Shown in pieces: positions 27,726 through 36,464 of a stretch of DNA of 64,000 nt; position 1 is the stretch's first letter; every line of letters starts with the position of its first letter. Both the position numbers and the translations under genes were made by a program. The notes under the pieces are model-generated. The model saw nothing but the letters and a program-made list of their open reading frames with translations. It was not told the DNA's origin and did no database searches. The stretch is taken from positions 1-64,000 of the forward strand of contig NZ_JACYVZ010000004.1 of assembly GCF_014857925.1 (NCBI RefSeq), read 5' to 3'. This DNA is from Cysteiniphilum marinum. GTDB lineage: Bacteria > Pseudomonadota > Gammaproteobacteria > Francisellales > Francisellaceae.

Positions 27726-29140
27726 GCCAATACTCCTTCTTGTTCTAACTGTGCCACACTACAAATCACCCCTTTAATCGCACTTGCGGCTACCGTTTGC
27801 GGTGAGGCCAAATGGGTAATGCTACCCGTGCCTTGACGACCGATGAAATTGCGATTTGAGGTACTGATACAGCGTTGTCCTGCTGGTACTTTATCATCGT
27901 TCATCGCCAGACACATGGAGCATCCTGGCATTCTAAAATCTGCACCTGCCTCGATAAATATCTTATCCAGTCCTTCAGCAATCGCTTGCGCGCGGACTTT
28001 CTCAGAGCCTGGCACGATATACATCGTTACCCCTTGTGCAATCTTATGCCCTTTTAACACATCAGCCGCAGCACGCATATCTTCGATGCGCCCATTGGTG
28101 CAACTACCAACAAACGCCCATTGAATCGCTTTACCCAAAATAGCTTCGTTTTCACTAAATCCGGTATAGCGATAAGCTTCTTTAGCTAATTTTTGCTGAT
28201 GCTTCGGAATACTGTCTAAGTCTGGAATGGATTCATTAATTGCCACGGCATGTTGTGGATTGATCCCCCACGTCACCATTGGCTGCAAGCCCTCAATATC
28301 AATTTCAATCACCTTATCATAATTGGCATTGTCATCACTTGTTAAGGTGCGCCATTTATTCACGGCATTTTCCCAATGCTCAGCATCAGGTGCGTATTTG
28401 CGCCCTTTAAGATAATCAAAGGTTGTCTCATCTGGCGCGATTAATCCGGCTCTGGCACCACATTCAATCGACATATTACACAAAGTCATTCGTGCTTCCA
28501 TCGATAATGCTTTTATCGCATCACCGCTATACTCAATCACAAATCCAGTAGCACCACCTATGCCAATTTCAGCTATTAATTTCATCACAATATCTTTTGC
28601 TGTTGCATAACTTGATGGCTTACCTTTGAAGTGCACTTTCATCGTTCTCGGACGATATTGCAAAATGCAATTTGTCGCCATGACATGTCCGACTTCGGAA
28701 GTGCCAACGCCAAACGCTAATGCGCCAAAGGCACCATGCGTTGAAGTATGTGAATCACCACAGACAATCGTACTTCCCGGCCAAGTAAAGCCAAGTTCAG
28801 GCCCAATGACATGAACAATGCCTTGATATTGACTGTCAAAATCATATAGCTCAACACCAAACTCTTTGGCATTTTTACGTAACGTTTCTACTTGCGCCTT
28901 GGCAATGGGATCATTCATCTGTGTGCGATCAATCGGTGAGGTAGAAATACTGTGATCCAAGGTCGCCACAATGGATTGCGGGTTACGCACGGGTATATTT
29001 AATTCACGTAACTTATCAAATGCTTGCGCTGAGGTAACCTCATGCATCAACATTCGATCGATATAAAAAATATCTGGAAAGCCTTTTTTTGACTCAACGA
29101 CATGCTGATCCCAGATTTTATCAATAATATTTTTAGCCAT
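27722..29140 (-). CDS. leuC: 3-isopropylmalate dehydratase large subunit
   Basis: 472 residues of the aconitase superfamily. The [4Fe-4S] ligands are in GSCTNGR and MPGCSMC, with [20 protein letters not shown] upstream. It isomerises 2- to 3-isopropylmalate. ATG at 29140 ([13 protein letters not shown]) is the family start; the frame extends further upstream but that would cover the end of leuA. The gene overlaps leuA by 8 bp. Confidence 0.95.
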   Translation of the reverse strand: MAKNIIDKIWDQHVVESKKGFPDIFYIDRMLMHEVTSAQAFDKLRELNIPVRNPQSIVATLDHSISTSPIDRTQMNDPIAKAQVETLRKNAKEFGVELYDFDSQYQGIVHVIGPELGFTWPGSTIVCGDSHTSTHGAFGALAFGVGTSEVGHVMATNCILQYRPRTMKVHFKGKPSSYATAKDIVMKLIAEIGIGGATGFVIEYSGDAIKALSMEARMTLCNMSIECGARAGLIAPDETTFDYLKGRKYAPDAEHWENAVNKWRTLTSDDNANYDKVIEIDIEGLQPMVTWGINPQHAVAINESIPDLDSIPKHQQKLAKEAYRYTGFSENEAILGKAIQWAFVGSCTNGRIEDMRAAADVLKGHKIAQGVTMYIVPGSEKVRAQAIAEGLDKIFIEAGADFRMPGCSMCLAMNDDKVPAGQRCISTSNRNFIGRQGTGSITHLASPQTVAASAIKGVICSVAQLEQEGVLA

Positions 29141-30776
29141 GGGGCACCTCTTGTTGATTGTTTTGTATCGATGTACTCTTCGCTCTATAGTTAGCATCTA
29201 CATACATTTGATTCACTGCTTCGATAAATGCTTTGAGTGCTGAGATCTCAATATCATGATCTTTAGCAATACCTTTATAGGCATTATGATTTGGTGCGCT
29301 AACAATAATAGTCGCCTCTGAGCTTGAACGCACCCCTGCTTCTGTTAGGGATTTTGCATAATAATCTTTAACCTCAATGCCCGGCATGTATTTATCCGTT
29401 GCACTAAGTAACGCGGCAAGTGCGGAGTTTTCACCGGCTAGCTCAACTTTTAGATTTTCTTGACCAAAGAATTGCCCAGTAATTGTCACTGAGCTGCTGT
29501 CCTCTGATTTGCCATATGCAATTTTACTCGCCTTAATCGGTGCACGGATTTTCTTATAGGCACTCAATAATTCAAGATCAGTTACGCCTTTGCGACGCTC
29601 ATGATAAATATCTTTGATCTGTTGCGCTATTTTTGCTTTTTCATGTTCTTCACAGACATAACCAAAATCTTCGATAATCTTCTTAGCATGATTACCACCG
29701 GATAACGGACCAAAAACAAAAGAGATTTCACTGCCGATGGATTTTGGATCAAATGGCTGATAAGCCAATGGATTATTCAAGATTGCATTGGTATGCCCTC
29801 CTGAAGTATGTCGTGTTGCATTTAAACCCACAATCGGAGAATGTGGCTGCTTAGGGAGCATCTTTTGGGCAATAAAATCTGAGACTTCTTTTAAGCCATT
29901 GATATTGATATTAGTGTAGTAATGAGCATCTTCTTGCTTACCAAAAGCATCGATAAACATCACGCATTGCTCTAATGCCGCATTACCCGCGCGCTCACCT
30001 ACACCATTAATACATGCTTCAACTTGACGTGCTGGACCATCAAAAACCGCATTCATTGAGTTCTCCAATGCCAAGCCAAAATCATTATGGCAATGTGCCG
30101 ACCAAATAATATCTTTATCAGGGAAAGCTTCTTTGATAATACTCGCGTGCTTTGTCATGTTTTTCACAAAATACTCATCTCCTTCACGCTCGCACGCCCC
30201 ACCTATTGTGTCAGGACAGTTAATTACTGCAGCTCCTGCTTTCACCGCTGATTTAAACACTTCGGTAACATAGTCAAAACCATCTGCTAAACGCGAATAA
30301 CCTTCAGCACTAAACTCGACCTCATAACCTTGATCCGTTGCAATCTTAATCAAACGATAGACTTCATCAATGTGTTTTTGCGCATCATTTTTATCTCCTA
30401 GACTTGCTTGCGCTAAGTTAGGATCAACGGGCAAATAAACATGAATACGTGCTTTACCAATAGCAAGTGACGGCTTTAATGCCTCCATCGTCTTTAAAAC
30501 TTGTGCCTCTCTGAGCTGGCAAAGCCCCGCAATGATCATATTGGATTGTCGATTTGCCATACGCTCAGAAATTGTATGCACAATTTGGAAATCCAGTTGG
30601 CTTGCCGAAGGAAAACCTGCTTCTAAGACATCGATATTAAGTGCATGTGCATAATCAGCATAAGCAATATTATCTTCAAAATTCATGCCCGCACCGGGCG
30701 ATTGCTGACCATCACGCAATGTGGTATCAAAAATATAAACACGCTGCTTATTAGACTGCTTAGTTTGTGTACTCAT
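29133..30776 (-). CDS. leuA: 2-isopropylmalate synthase
   Basis: 547 residues. The catalytic barrel starts with IFDTTLRDGQQSPGA, with metal-binding HCHNDFGLALENS and GERAGN. A C-terminal LeuA regulatory domain (about 410-540) is present, so leucine feedback is expected. ATG at 30776 is preceded by GGAAGGAGAG. An earlier in-frame ATG (30824) lacks this site. It condenses acetyl-CoA with 2-oxoisovalerate, the first committed step to leucine. Confidence 0.95.
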   Translation of the reverse strand: MSTQTKQSNKQRVYIFDTTLRDGQQSPGAGMNFEDNIAYADYAHALNIDVLEAGFPSASQLDFQIVHTISERMANRQSNMIIAGLCQLREAQVLKTMEALKPSLAIGKARIHVYLPVDPNLAQASLGDKNDAQKHIDEVYRLIKIATDQGYEVEFSAEGYSRLADGFDYVTEVFKSAVKAGAAVINCPDTIGGACEREGDEYFVKNMTKHASIIKEAFPDKDIIWSAHCHNDFGLALENSMNAVFDGPARQVEACINGVGERAGNAALEQCVMFIDAFGKQEDAHYYTNININGLKEVSDFIAQKMLPKQPHSPIVGLNATRHTSGGHTNAILNNPLAYQPFDPKSIGSEISFVFGPLSGGNHAKKIIEDFGYVCEEHEKAKIAQQIKDIYHERRKGVTDLELLSAYKKIRAPIKASKIAYGKSEDSSSVTITGQFFGQENLKVELAGENSALAALLSATDKYMPGIEVKDYYAKSLTEAGVRSSSEATIIVSAPNHNAYKGIAKDHDIEISALKAFIEAVNQMYVDANYRAKSTSIQNNQQEVPHG

Positions 30777-30812
30777 CGTTAACTCTCCTTCCTCAAAATA
30801 ATTATGCTTGTC

Positions 30813-30829
30813 GGCGTATGCCATACGCC
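30813..30829. repeat. Palindrome between ilvE and leuA
   Basis: GGCGTATGCCATACGCC is a palindrome with 8-bp arms and one central base. It lies immediately after the ilvE stop codon, inside the presumed operon transcript, with CGTAGGGGCG-type flanks on the minus strand. It may be a small dispersed repeat or an intercistronic RNA hairpin affecting mRNA stability. Confidence 0.45.
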
Positions 30830-30830
30830 C

Positions 30831-31733
30831 CTACACGTAGGTTAAGGCCTCAGATGCTTTAATGCCTTGAGTGATTTCGCTAAAGCACTGCTTAATATGT
30901 TTAGTAACACGCCCAATTTCACCGTGACCGGCAATTTTCTGATCATCAATACTCCGAATCGGTGTAATTTCAGCAGCCGTGCCACTGAAAAACGCCTCAT
31001 CAGCATCGATAATATCTTCCACTTTGAAATACTGCTCATGCACCGTATAGCCCTGTTCCTTGGCGATTTGAATAATCATTCGGCGTGTAATGCCATCTAA
31101 GATCGTACCCAATGGTGTTGTAAAGATCTCATTGTTCTTAACATAAAAGATATTTTGCGCTGCCCCTTCAGCAACATTGCCATCAGCATCCAATAGCAAA
31201 GACTCATGATAGTGCGTGCCACGAATCTGCATACTGGCAAGCATACTATTGACATAATGACCTGATATTTTGGCGTCACATATGGTTGATTGCGGGTGGA
31301 TACGAATATATTTACTGACCATCACATCGACACTTTCAGCTGCCAAATAACGCCCCATTGGTAGGCACCAAATAATGACCTCAATCGGATGATCCGACTT
31401 TGGCAATACACCAACACTTTGATTATCACCATAAAAAGCCAGCGGCCGAATATAGCAAGACTCAAGCCCACTTTTTTTAACGGTATCAATGACCCCTTGA
31501 CACATTTGCTCAACACCAAAGGGCGGGTTCATACCCAAAGCACGCATTGAATAATCAAAACGCTGCATATGCTCCTTTAGCTTTAGAATCGCAGTGCCCT
31601 TGGGTGTTTTATACGCGCGGATTCCTTCAAATACTGCTGTACCATAATGTAATGCATGGGTCATTACACTCACAACTGCTTTTTCTTTCTCGATAAATTG
31701 ACCGTTTTGCCAAATATAACCCTGCTCACTCAC
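30831..31733 (-). CDS. ilvE: Branched-chain amino acid aminotransferase
   Basis: 300 residues of the class IV PLP aminotransferases. It has YGTAVFEGIRAY, the lysine block CDAKISGHYVNS, and AEGAAQNIFYVKN. It makes the last transamination to Leu, Ile and Val. The start is GTG (31733), with GGAGG 9 bases upstream. It is the first structural gene after the Leu-rich leader. Confidence 0.94.
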   Translation of the reverse strand: MSEQGYIWQNGQFIEKEKAVVSVMTHALHYGTAVFEGIRAYKTPKGTAILKLKEHMQRFDYSMRALGMNPPFGVEQMCQGVIDTVKKSGLESCYIRPLAFYGDNQSVGVLPKSDHPIEVIIWCLPMGRYLAAESVDVMVSKYIRIHPQSTICDAKISGHYVNSMLASMQIRGTHYHESLLLDADGNVAEGAAQNIFYVKNNEIFTTPLGTILDGITRRMIIQIAKEQGYTVHEQYFKVEDIIDADEAFFSGTAAEITPIRSIDDQKIAGHGEIGRVTKHIKQCFSEITQGIKASEALTYV

Positions 31734-31829
31734 TTACGTTATCCTCCAAAAAATGATACGTGATTTACTTAGTTTGCTTAAATGTGATAATAAAATATAA
31801 CTGTAAAATACAAAAGGGGAATTAAATAG

Positions 31830-31848
31830 CTGCCTACCAGCGAGGCAG
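31830..31848 (-). promoter_or_regulatory. Hairpin at the end of the leucine leader
   Basis: On the transcript CTGCCT (31848-31843) pairs with AGGCAG (31835-31830) across a 7-base loop. It overlaps the last codons and stop of the leader peptide. A loosely U-rich stretch (CTATTTAATTCCCCTTTT) follows. It could be the attenuator terminator or a pause hairpin, but the U-tract is imperfect and I could not find a clear antiterminator by eye. Confidence 0.4.
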
Positions 31849-31914
31849 TCGTAGAGGTACTTCAAGGGAAAAAGAAAGTGGAAGCAGTATGTGTTTTTTG
31901 ACTAATCTTAACAT
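31834..31914 (-). CDS. Leucine operon leader peptide
   Basis: A 26-codon frame with a strong AAGGAGG site upstream, starting MLRLVKKHILLPL and ending in LRLPRW before TAG. Eight of 26 residues are Leu, plus Ile and two Val. It lies 100 bp upstream of ilvE at the head of ilvE-leuACD-leuB. Leader peptides rich in the end-product amino acid are the classic mark of ribosome-mediated attenuation of leu/ilv operons in gammaproteobacteria. A possible promoter is TTGCGA-N17-TAGCTT about 50-80 bases upstream. Confidence 0.75.
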   Translation of the reverse strand: MLRLVKKHILLPLSFSLEVPLRLPRW

Positions 31915-32107
31915 CACAAGCCTCCTTGAGCTTTTTCAATGACAATAAACACAAGCTATCATCATCACCTGCGAATCGCAACAATAAAAATTTATTTTTT
32001 CCATCCCTTGCAATAATTTGCCCTTTACAATTATCTTGCAAAGGTTAGGCTATACTCTAGAACATGAAAGAACACGATGTTCTGACTCAACCATAAGGAG
32101 CAACCTC

Positions 32108-32548
32108 ATGCATAGCAAACTCAAAGAAATCGTCAATAAAGAAAAACGCGTTTTTAGCATTAGTGCCAATAGCAGTCTATTTGAGGCGGCACAAAAAATG
32201 GCTGAACATAAAGTCGGTTCACTACTTGTTATCGATAACGATGAATTTCATGGGATTATCACTGAACGTGATTTTTTATTCAAAGTCTCTGCACGCAATC
32301 AAGACTTAAAAAAACATCTTGTCGCTGATATTATGAGCGAGCAGATTATTTCGATGAACCACAATCAAACCGCACAAGAAGCCTTACAACTCATGACTAA
32401 AAAACGTATTCGCCACCTACCCATCTATGATGACAATAATACTTTTTTAGGACTTTTATCAATTGGTGACTTAAGTAAATGGGCAAGCTCACGCTATCAT
32501 CAAAAGCATGATGAAGTTGAAAGCTTAGTTAATTATATTCAGCAGTAA
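32108..32548 (+). CDS. CBS-domain protein
   Basis: 146 residues, essentially two CBS domains (about 8-65 and 75-135; ITERDFLFKVS and MTKKRIRHLPIYDDNNTFLGLLSIGDL). Such stand-alone pairs bind adenosyl nucleotides and act as energy sensors or on partner proteins. AAGGAG precedes the ATG at 32108 by 7 bases; the frame is open further upstream without such a site. No partner is evident. Confidence 0.88.
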   Translation: MHSKLKEIVNKEKRVFSISANSSLFEAAQKMAEHKVGSLLVIDNDEFHGIITERDFLFKVSARNQDLKKHLVADIMSEQIISMNHNQTAQEALQLMTKKRIRHLPIYDDNNTFLGLLSIGDLSKWASSRYHQKHDEVESLVNYIQQ

Positions 32549-32555
32549 TTTACTG

Positions 32556-32723
32556 CCTTATCATATTGCGTGCTCGAGCAGTACCATATCAGAAATTGTC
32601 GTGCCTTGGGTTGTTAACGACGAACTCATTGCCGTATTAGACATAGATTCAGATGACGAGGATGCTTTTGATAAAACTGACCAGCACTATTTGCAGAAAA
32701 TGCTATCAAACATTGAGATATAA
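32556..32723 (+). pseudogene. Remnant of free methionine-R-sulfoxide reductase (GAF domain, C-terminal part)
   Basis: Reading from about 32556 the frame gives PYHIACSSSTISEIVVP, then a VVNDELIAVLDIDSDDEDAFDKTDQHYL block and a TAA at 32721. This is the C-terminal third of the fRMsr/MsrC GAF domain (compare HIACSSASNSEIVVP and GVLDIDSP..RFDEED). It lacks an N terminus, start codon and the first two thirds of the domain. It fills most of the 311-bp gap between the CBS gene and the Arn cluster. Probably the relic of a deletion. Confidence 0.75.
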
Positions 32724-32859
32724 ATAATACTCATGATTAGTTTCTGTGTTTCTTAATGCGATGTGTTTGTCTTTAACTCTTAAAGCCATTACAATGCTAG
32801 CCTATTGAATGTGGTTTGGACTTAATTTTTTATTTAAGTCATAAGAGGGTAATTAAAAA

Positions 32860-33231
32860 ATGACCGTTGTTGTATGGAGTCTATTGTTGTTTGGTGTGCT
32901 ATTAAACGCCTCAGCACAACTGTTTTTAAAGTTTGGCATGGATCGCATTGGAGAGTTTAGTTTCACACTTGCCAATATATGGCCAATTGGCTGGAAAGTT
33001 GCAACGAATTATTTCGTCATTCTAGGGCTTATGTGTTACGTCATCAGCGTTGTCGTGTGGCTAATGGTGTTGTCACGCGTGCCTGTTGGCTTAGCCTACC
33101 CAATGGTATCTATCGGTTACATTGTCACCGCGATTGCCGGTTATTTTTTATTAGGTGAGACCCTGACAGCAACACGTGTTGCCGGAATTTTCGTGATTAT
33201 TTTAGGCGTTTATTTGGTTGCAAAACCATAA
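32860..33231 (+). CDS. Small EamA/SMR-type membrane protein (ArnE/ArnF-like flippase subunit)
   Basis: 123 residues with four membrane helices. The last two (GLAYPMVSIGYIVTAIAGYFLLGETLTATRVAG region) are typical of ArnE/ArnF and SMR proteins. In the Arn pathway ArnE and ArnF together flip undecaprenyl-phosphate-aminoarabinose. Only one such gene is seen here, so it may work as a homodimer. It starts the cluster arnB-arnC-arnA'. Confidence 0.75.
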   Translation: MTVVVWSLLLFGVLLNASAQLFLKFGMDRIGEFSFTLANIWPIGWKVATNYFVILGLMCYVISVVVWLMVLSRVPVGLAYPMVSIGYIVTAIAGYFLLGETLTATRVAGIFVIILGVYLVAKP

Positions 33232-33262
33232 ATCAACATCAATCAGTAATAGAGACAAATAA

Positions 33263-34417
33263 ATGAGAGATACATTTTTACCTTTTGCCAAACCAAGCAT
33301 TTCAGAAGAGGCAATTGCCGACGTCGTTGATAGCTTGCGTTCTGGTTGGTTAACAACGGGGCCAAAGCTTAAGAAGTTTGAAAGCATGCTTCAGGAATAT
33401 CATAGTGCACCACATGCATTATGCTTAAATTCTGCAACTGCCGGATTGCATTTGGCCTTATTGGCACTTAATTTAAAGCCCGAAGATGAAGTGATTACGA
33501 CACCAATGACCTTTGCAGCCACTTTAAATGTCATTGAAATCGTTGGTGCCAAGGTTAAGCTTGTTGATGTTGAACGTGATACTTATAATATCGATGTTAA
33601 AAAAATTGAAGCAGCAATCACACCTAACACAAAAGTCATTATGCCTGTGCATTTTGCCGGATTACCCGTGGATCTGGATCCTATTTATGCATTAGCTCAA
33701 AAATACAATCTCACTGTGATTGAAGATGCAGCGCACTCGATTGGTGCTGAGTATAAAGGTAAAAAGCTAGGCACGTTTGGCGATATGCAAGTCTTTAGCT
33801 TTCATCCGAATAAAAATATGACCACTGGTGAAGGCGGATGTGTCGTGACACGTGATGATGCAATTGCTAAGCATATTTCTTTGACACGTTTTCATGGTAT
33901 GGATCGTGAAGCGTGGAATCGTTTTGGTAAAGAAGGTAGTGCACACTACCAGATCGTTTCACCTGGTTTTAAATATAATATGATGGATTTGCAAGCAGCA
34001 CTTGGGATACACCAGCTGCCTGCTTTAGACGGTTTCATCGAAAAGCGCACGCAACTAGCAAAGCGCTATTATGAAAAGCTTGCAAACTTTGACGCACTCA
34101 TCCTGCCAAAAGCACCACAGTTTGAGCACAAGCATGCCTGGCATTTGTTTGCGCCAACACTAAATACACAGGTTGCTAAAATCACGCGTGATGAGCTGAT
34201 GACTCAGCTAAAACAACATAATATTGGTTGCAGTGTGCATTATGAAGCGGCACATTTATACCCTTATTACGCTAACAAATATGGCTTTAAAAAAGATGAT
34301 TTCCCCAATGCTGAGGAGATTGGTGCTAATGTGATTAGCTTGCCTCTTTTCCCAGATATGACCTTTGCTGAACAAGATGATGTGCTTAACGCACTTAACA
34401 AAATATTAAGAGCTTAA
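33263..34417 (+). CDS. arnB: DegT/DnrJ/EryC1-type aminotransferase (ArnB-like)
   Basis: 384 residues of the sugar-nucleotide aminotransferase family. The PLP lysine is in SFHPNKNMTTGEGG (about residue 187), with EDAAHSIGAEYKGKKLG before it. ArnB converts UDP-4-keto-arabinose to UDP-4-amino-4-deoxy-L-arabinose. The gene order with arnC and the decarboxylase supports the assignment, though related sugars are possible. Confidence 0.85.
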   Translation: MRDTFLPFAKPSISEEAIADVVDSLRSGWLTTGPKLKKFESMLQEYHSAPHALCLNSATAGLHLALLALNLKPEDEVITTPMTFAATLNVIEIVGAKVKLVDVERDTYNIDVKKIEAAITPNTKVIMPVHFAGLPVDLDPIYALAQKYNLTVIEDAAHSIGAEYKGKKLGTFGDMQVFSFHPNKNMTTGEGGCVVTRDDAIAKHISLTRFHGMDREAWNRFGKEGSAHYQIVSPGFKYNMMDLQAALGIHQLPALDGFIEKRTQLAKRYYEKLANFDALILPKAPQFEHKHAWHLFAPTLNTQVAKITRDELMTQLKQHNIGCSVHYEAAHLYPYYANKYGFKKDDFPNAEEIGANVISLPLFPDMTFAEQDDVLNALNKILRA

Positions 34418-34426
34418 GGAGCTAAT

Positions 34427-35434
34427 ATGACTAAGCCTTATTTAAGTGTGGTAATTCCGATATACAATGAAGAAGAAGTATTGCCTACACTTTTTTCACG
34501 CCTTTTCCCGGCACTTGACGCCATTAACAAACCCTATGAAGTCATTTTTACCAATGATGGCAGTAAAGATAAATCAATTGAGCTATTGCGCCAGATGCAT
34601 GACAAGCGTCCAAATGAAGTTAAGGTAATTAACTTTAATCGTAACTTTGGGCAGCATATGGCGATTATGGCAGGCTTTGAGCATGTTGATGGTGATGTTA
34701 TCGTAACGATGGATGCTGATCTGCAAAACTACCCAGAAGATATCCCGCTATTGTTAGAAAAAATCGAGCAAGGTCACGATGTCGTTGGTGGCTACCGCAT
34801 GGATCGCCAAGACAAAAAATGGCGTTTATTTGTTTCCAAACTGCATAATTCATTGCGTTTGAAATTAACCGGTATTGATATGGTTGATGAGGGTTGTATG
34901 CTTAGAGCCTATACACGTGAAGTGATTGATCGCGTTGTTGCTACCGGTGAGAACTCAACCTTTTTACCCGCGCTAGCGCATAGCTTCTCATCAAATCCAA
35001 CCGATGTTGGTGTGCGCCATGCCGCGCGTGAAGAAGGGACTTCAAGCTATAATTTATATAAGTTGATTCGTTATAATTTTGACTTCTTTGCCAACTTCTC
35101 AAAGGCACCTCTTGAGTTCTTTACGATGACTGGTTTAATCGTGTCATTTTTGAGTATCTTGTTGTTTATTTATCTGATTGTAAAGCGTCTTGCCTTTGGT
35201 CCTGATGCAGATGGCGTATTTACGCTTTTTGCGATCATGTATTTCCTCATTGGCATGCTGTTAATGGGACTTGGTATCGTTGGTGAATATATCGGGCGGA
35301 TTTATGAAGAAGTACGCAAGCGACCACGATTTATTATTAAAGACTATATAACAACGACTGAATCAAAAGATAAGTCGCACGCTAAAAAAACTGAACAAAA
35401 TGAAAAAACTGAAAACACAAAAGAAAGTGAATAA
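34427..35434 (+). CDS. arnC: Polyprenyl-phosphate glycosyltransferase (ArnC-like)
   Basis: 335 residues: a GT2 domain (SVVIPIYNEEEVLPTLF, TMDADLQNYPEDIP) followed by two C-terminal membrane helices (about 228-252 and 262-290). ArnC/FlmF-type enzymes move an aminosugar from UDP to undecaprenyl phosphate. In E. coli the substrate is formylated; no formyltransferase is encoded in this cluster. The C-terminal tail is Lys/Glu-rich. It starts 9 bp after arnB. Confidence 0.85.
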   Translation: MTKPYLSVVIPIYNEEEVLPTLFSRLFPALDAINKPYEVIFTNDGSKDKSIELLRQMHDKRPNEVKVINFNRNFGQHMAIMAGFEHVDGDVIVTMDADLQNYPEDIPLLLEKIEQGHDVVGGYRMDRQDKKWRLFVSKLHNSLRLKLTGIDMVDEGCMLRAYTREVIDRVVATGENSTFLPALAHSFSSNPTDVGVRHAAREEGTSSYNLYKLIRYNFDFFANFSKAPLEFFTMTGLIVSFLSILLFIYLIVKRLAFGPDADGVFTLFAIMYFLIGMLLMGLGIVGEYIGRIYEEVRKRPRFIIKDYITTTESKDKSHAKKTEQNEKTENTKESE

Positions 35435-35447
35435 AAAAGGTAACAAT

Positions 35448-36464
35448 ATGTCCGTTAAATTATTAGTTTTAGGCGTCAATGGCTTTATTGGCAGCAGTAT
35501 GGTTGAAAAAATCTTAAGAGATACCGATTGGGAAATCTATGGCATGGATCTTTCCGATCATAAAATCACTGAATTTTTGGATCATCCACGCTTACACTTT
35601 GTTAAAGATAATGTACTTGAAAATATGGCATGGGTTGAAGAACATATCCAAAAATGTGACGTTATTTTCCCGCTAGTTGCTGTTGCCAACCCCGCGCTTT
35701 ATGTCTCTGATCCATTATTTGTTTATAAGCTCGACTATGAATCAAATGTTGATATTGTGAAGCTATGTGTTAAGCATAAAAAACACCTTATTTTCCCATC
35801 GACATCAGAAGTTTATGGCATGAGCAAAGACATTCCATTTAATGAAGAAACCAGCGCCTTGGTAACAGGACCTATCAATAAACCGCGTTGGATTTACTCT
35901 TGTTCTAAACAGCTACTTGATCGCGTCATTCACGCCTATGGCATGCAAGAAGGGCTTAATTACACATTATTTAGACCATTTAACTGGATTGGTCCCAAGC
36001 AGGATGAAATCAAATCGTCTAAAAAAGGCAGCGCCCGCGTATTAGCGCAATTTGTCTCAAATATTATCGATGGTAAAGATTTACAACTAGTTGATGGCGG
36101 TACACAACGTCGCTGTTTTACCTATATCGATGATGGCATCGATGCTTTGATTGAAATCGTTAAAAAACGCGACAACGAAGCACATCGCCGTATTTTTAAT
36201 ATTGGCAACCCGGATAATGAATATTCAATTAAAGAGCTCGCGGAGTTAACCGTTGATGCGATGAAGCGTTATCCTGAATACAAAGCACGTGCTGAGAATA
36301 CTAAAATCATTGCGACAACCGCAGGAGACTATTACGGTGAAGGCTATCAAGATGTCGATCGCCGTGTACCATCGATTGAGAATGCCAAGACACACCTTAA
36401 TTGGACGCCTAAAGTGTCAATGCAAGATGCATTAAGAAAAACTTTTGATTATCATCTACTATAA
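35448..36464 (+). CDS. UDP-glucuronate decarboxylase (ArnA C-terminal domain homologue)
   Basis: 338 residues of the SDR superfamily. It begins VKLLVLGVNGFIGSSMV and contains PSTSEVYGMSKD (catalytic Ser/Glu region), RWIYSCSKQLLDRVI (Tyr/Lys) and GDYYGEGYQDVDRRVPSI, all matching the decarboxylase half of ArnA. The N-terminal 300-residue formyltransferase half of E. coli ArnA is absent; the upstream DNA is arnC. It oxidatively decarboxylates UDP-GlcA to UDP-4-keto-arabinose. ATG at 35448 gives the natural Rossmann start. Confidence 0.87.
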   Translation: MSVKLLVLGVNGFIGSSMVEKILRDTDWEIYGMDLSDHKITEFLDHPRLHFVKDNVLENMAWVEEHIQKCDVIFPLVAVANPALYVSDPLFVYKLDYESNVDIVKLCVKHKKHLIFPSTSEVYGMSKDIPFNEETSALVTGPINKPRWIYSCSKQLLDRVIHAYGMQEGLNYTLFRPFNWIGPKQDEIKSSKKGSARVLAQFVSNIIDGKDLQLVDGGTQRRCFTYIDDGIDALIEIVKKRDNEAHRRIFNIGNPDNEYSIKELAELTVDAMKRYPEYKARAENTKIIATTAGDYYGEGYQDVDRRVPSIENAKTHLNWTPKVSMQDALRKTFDYHLL

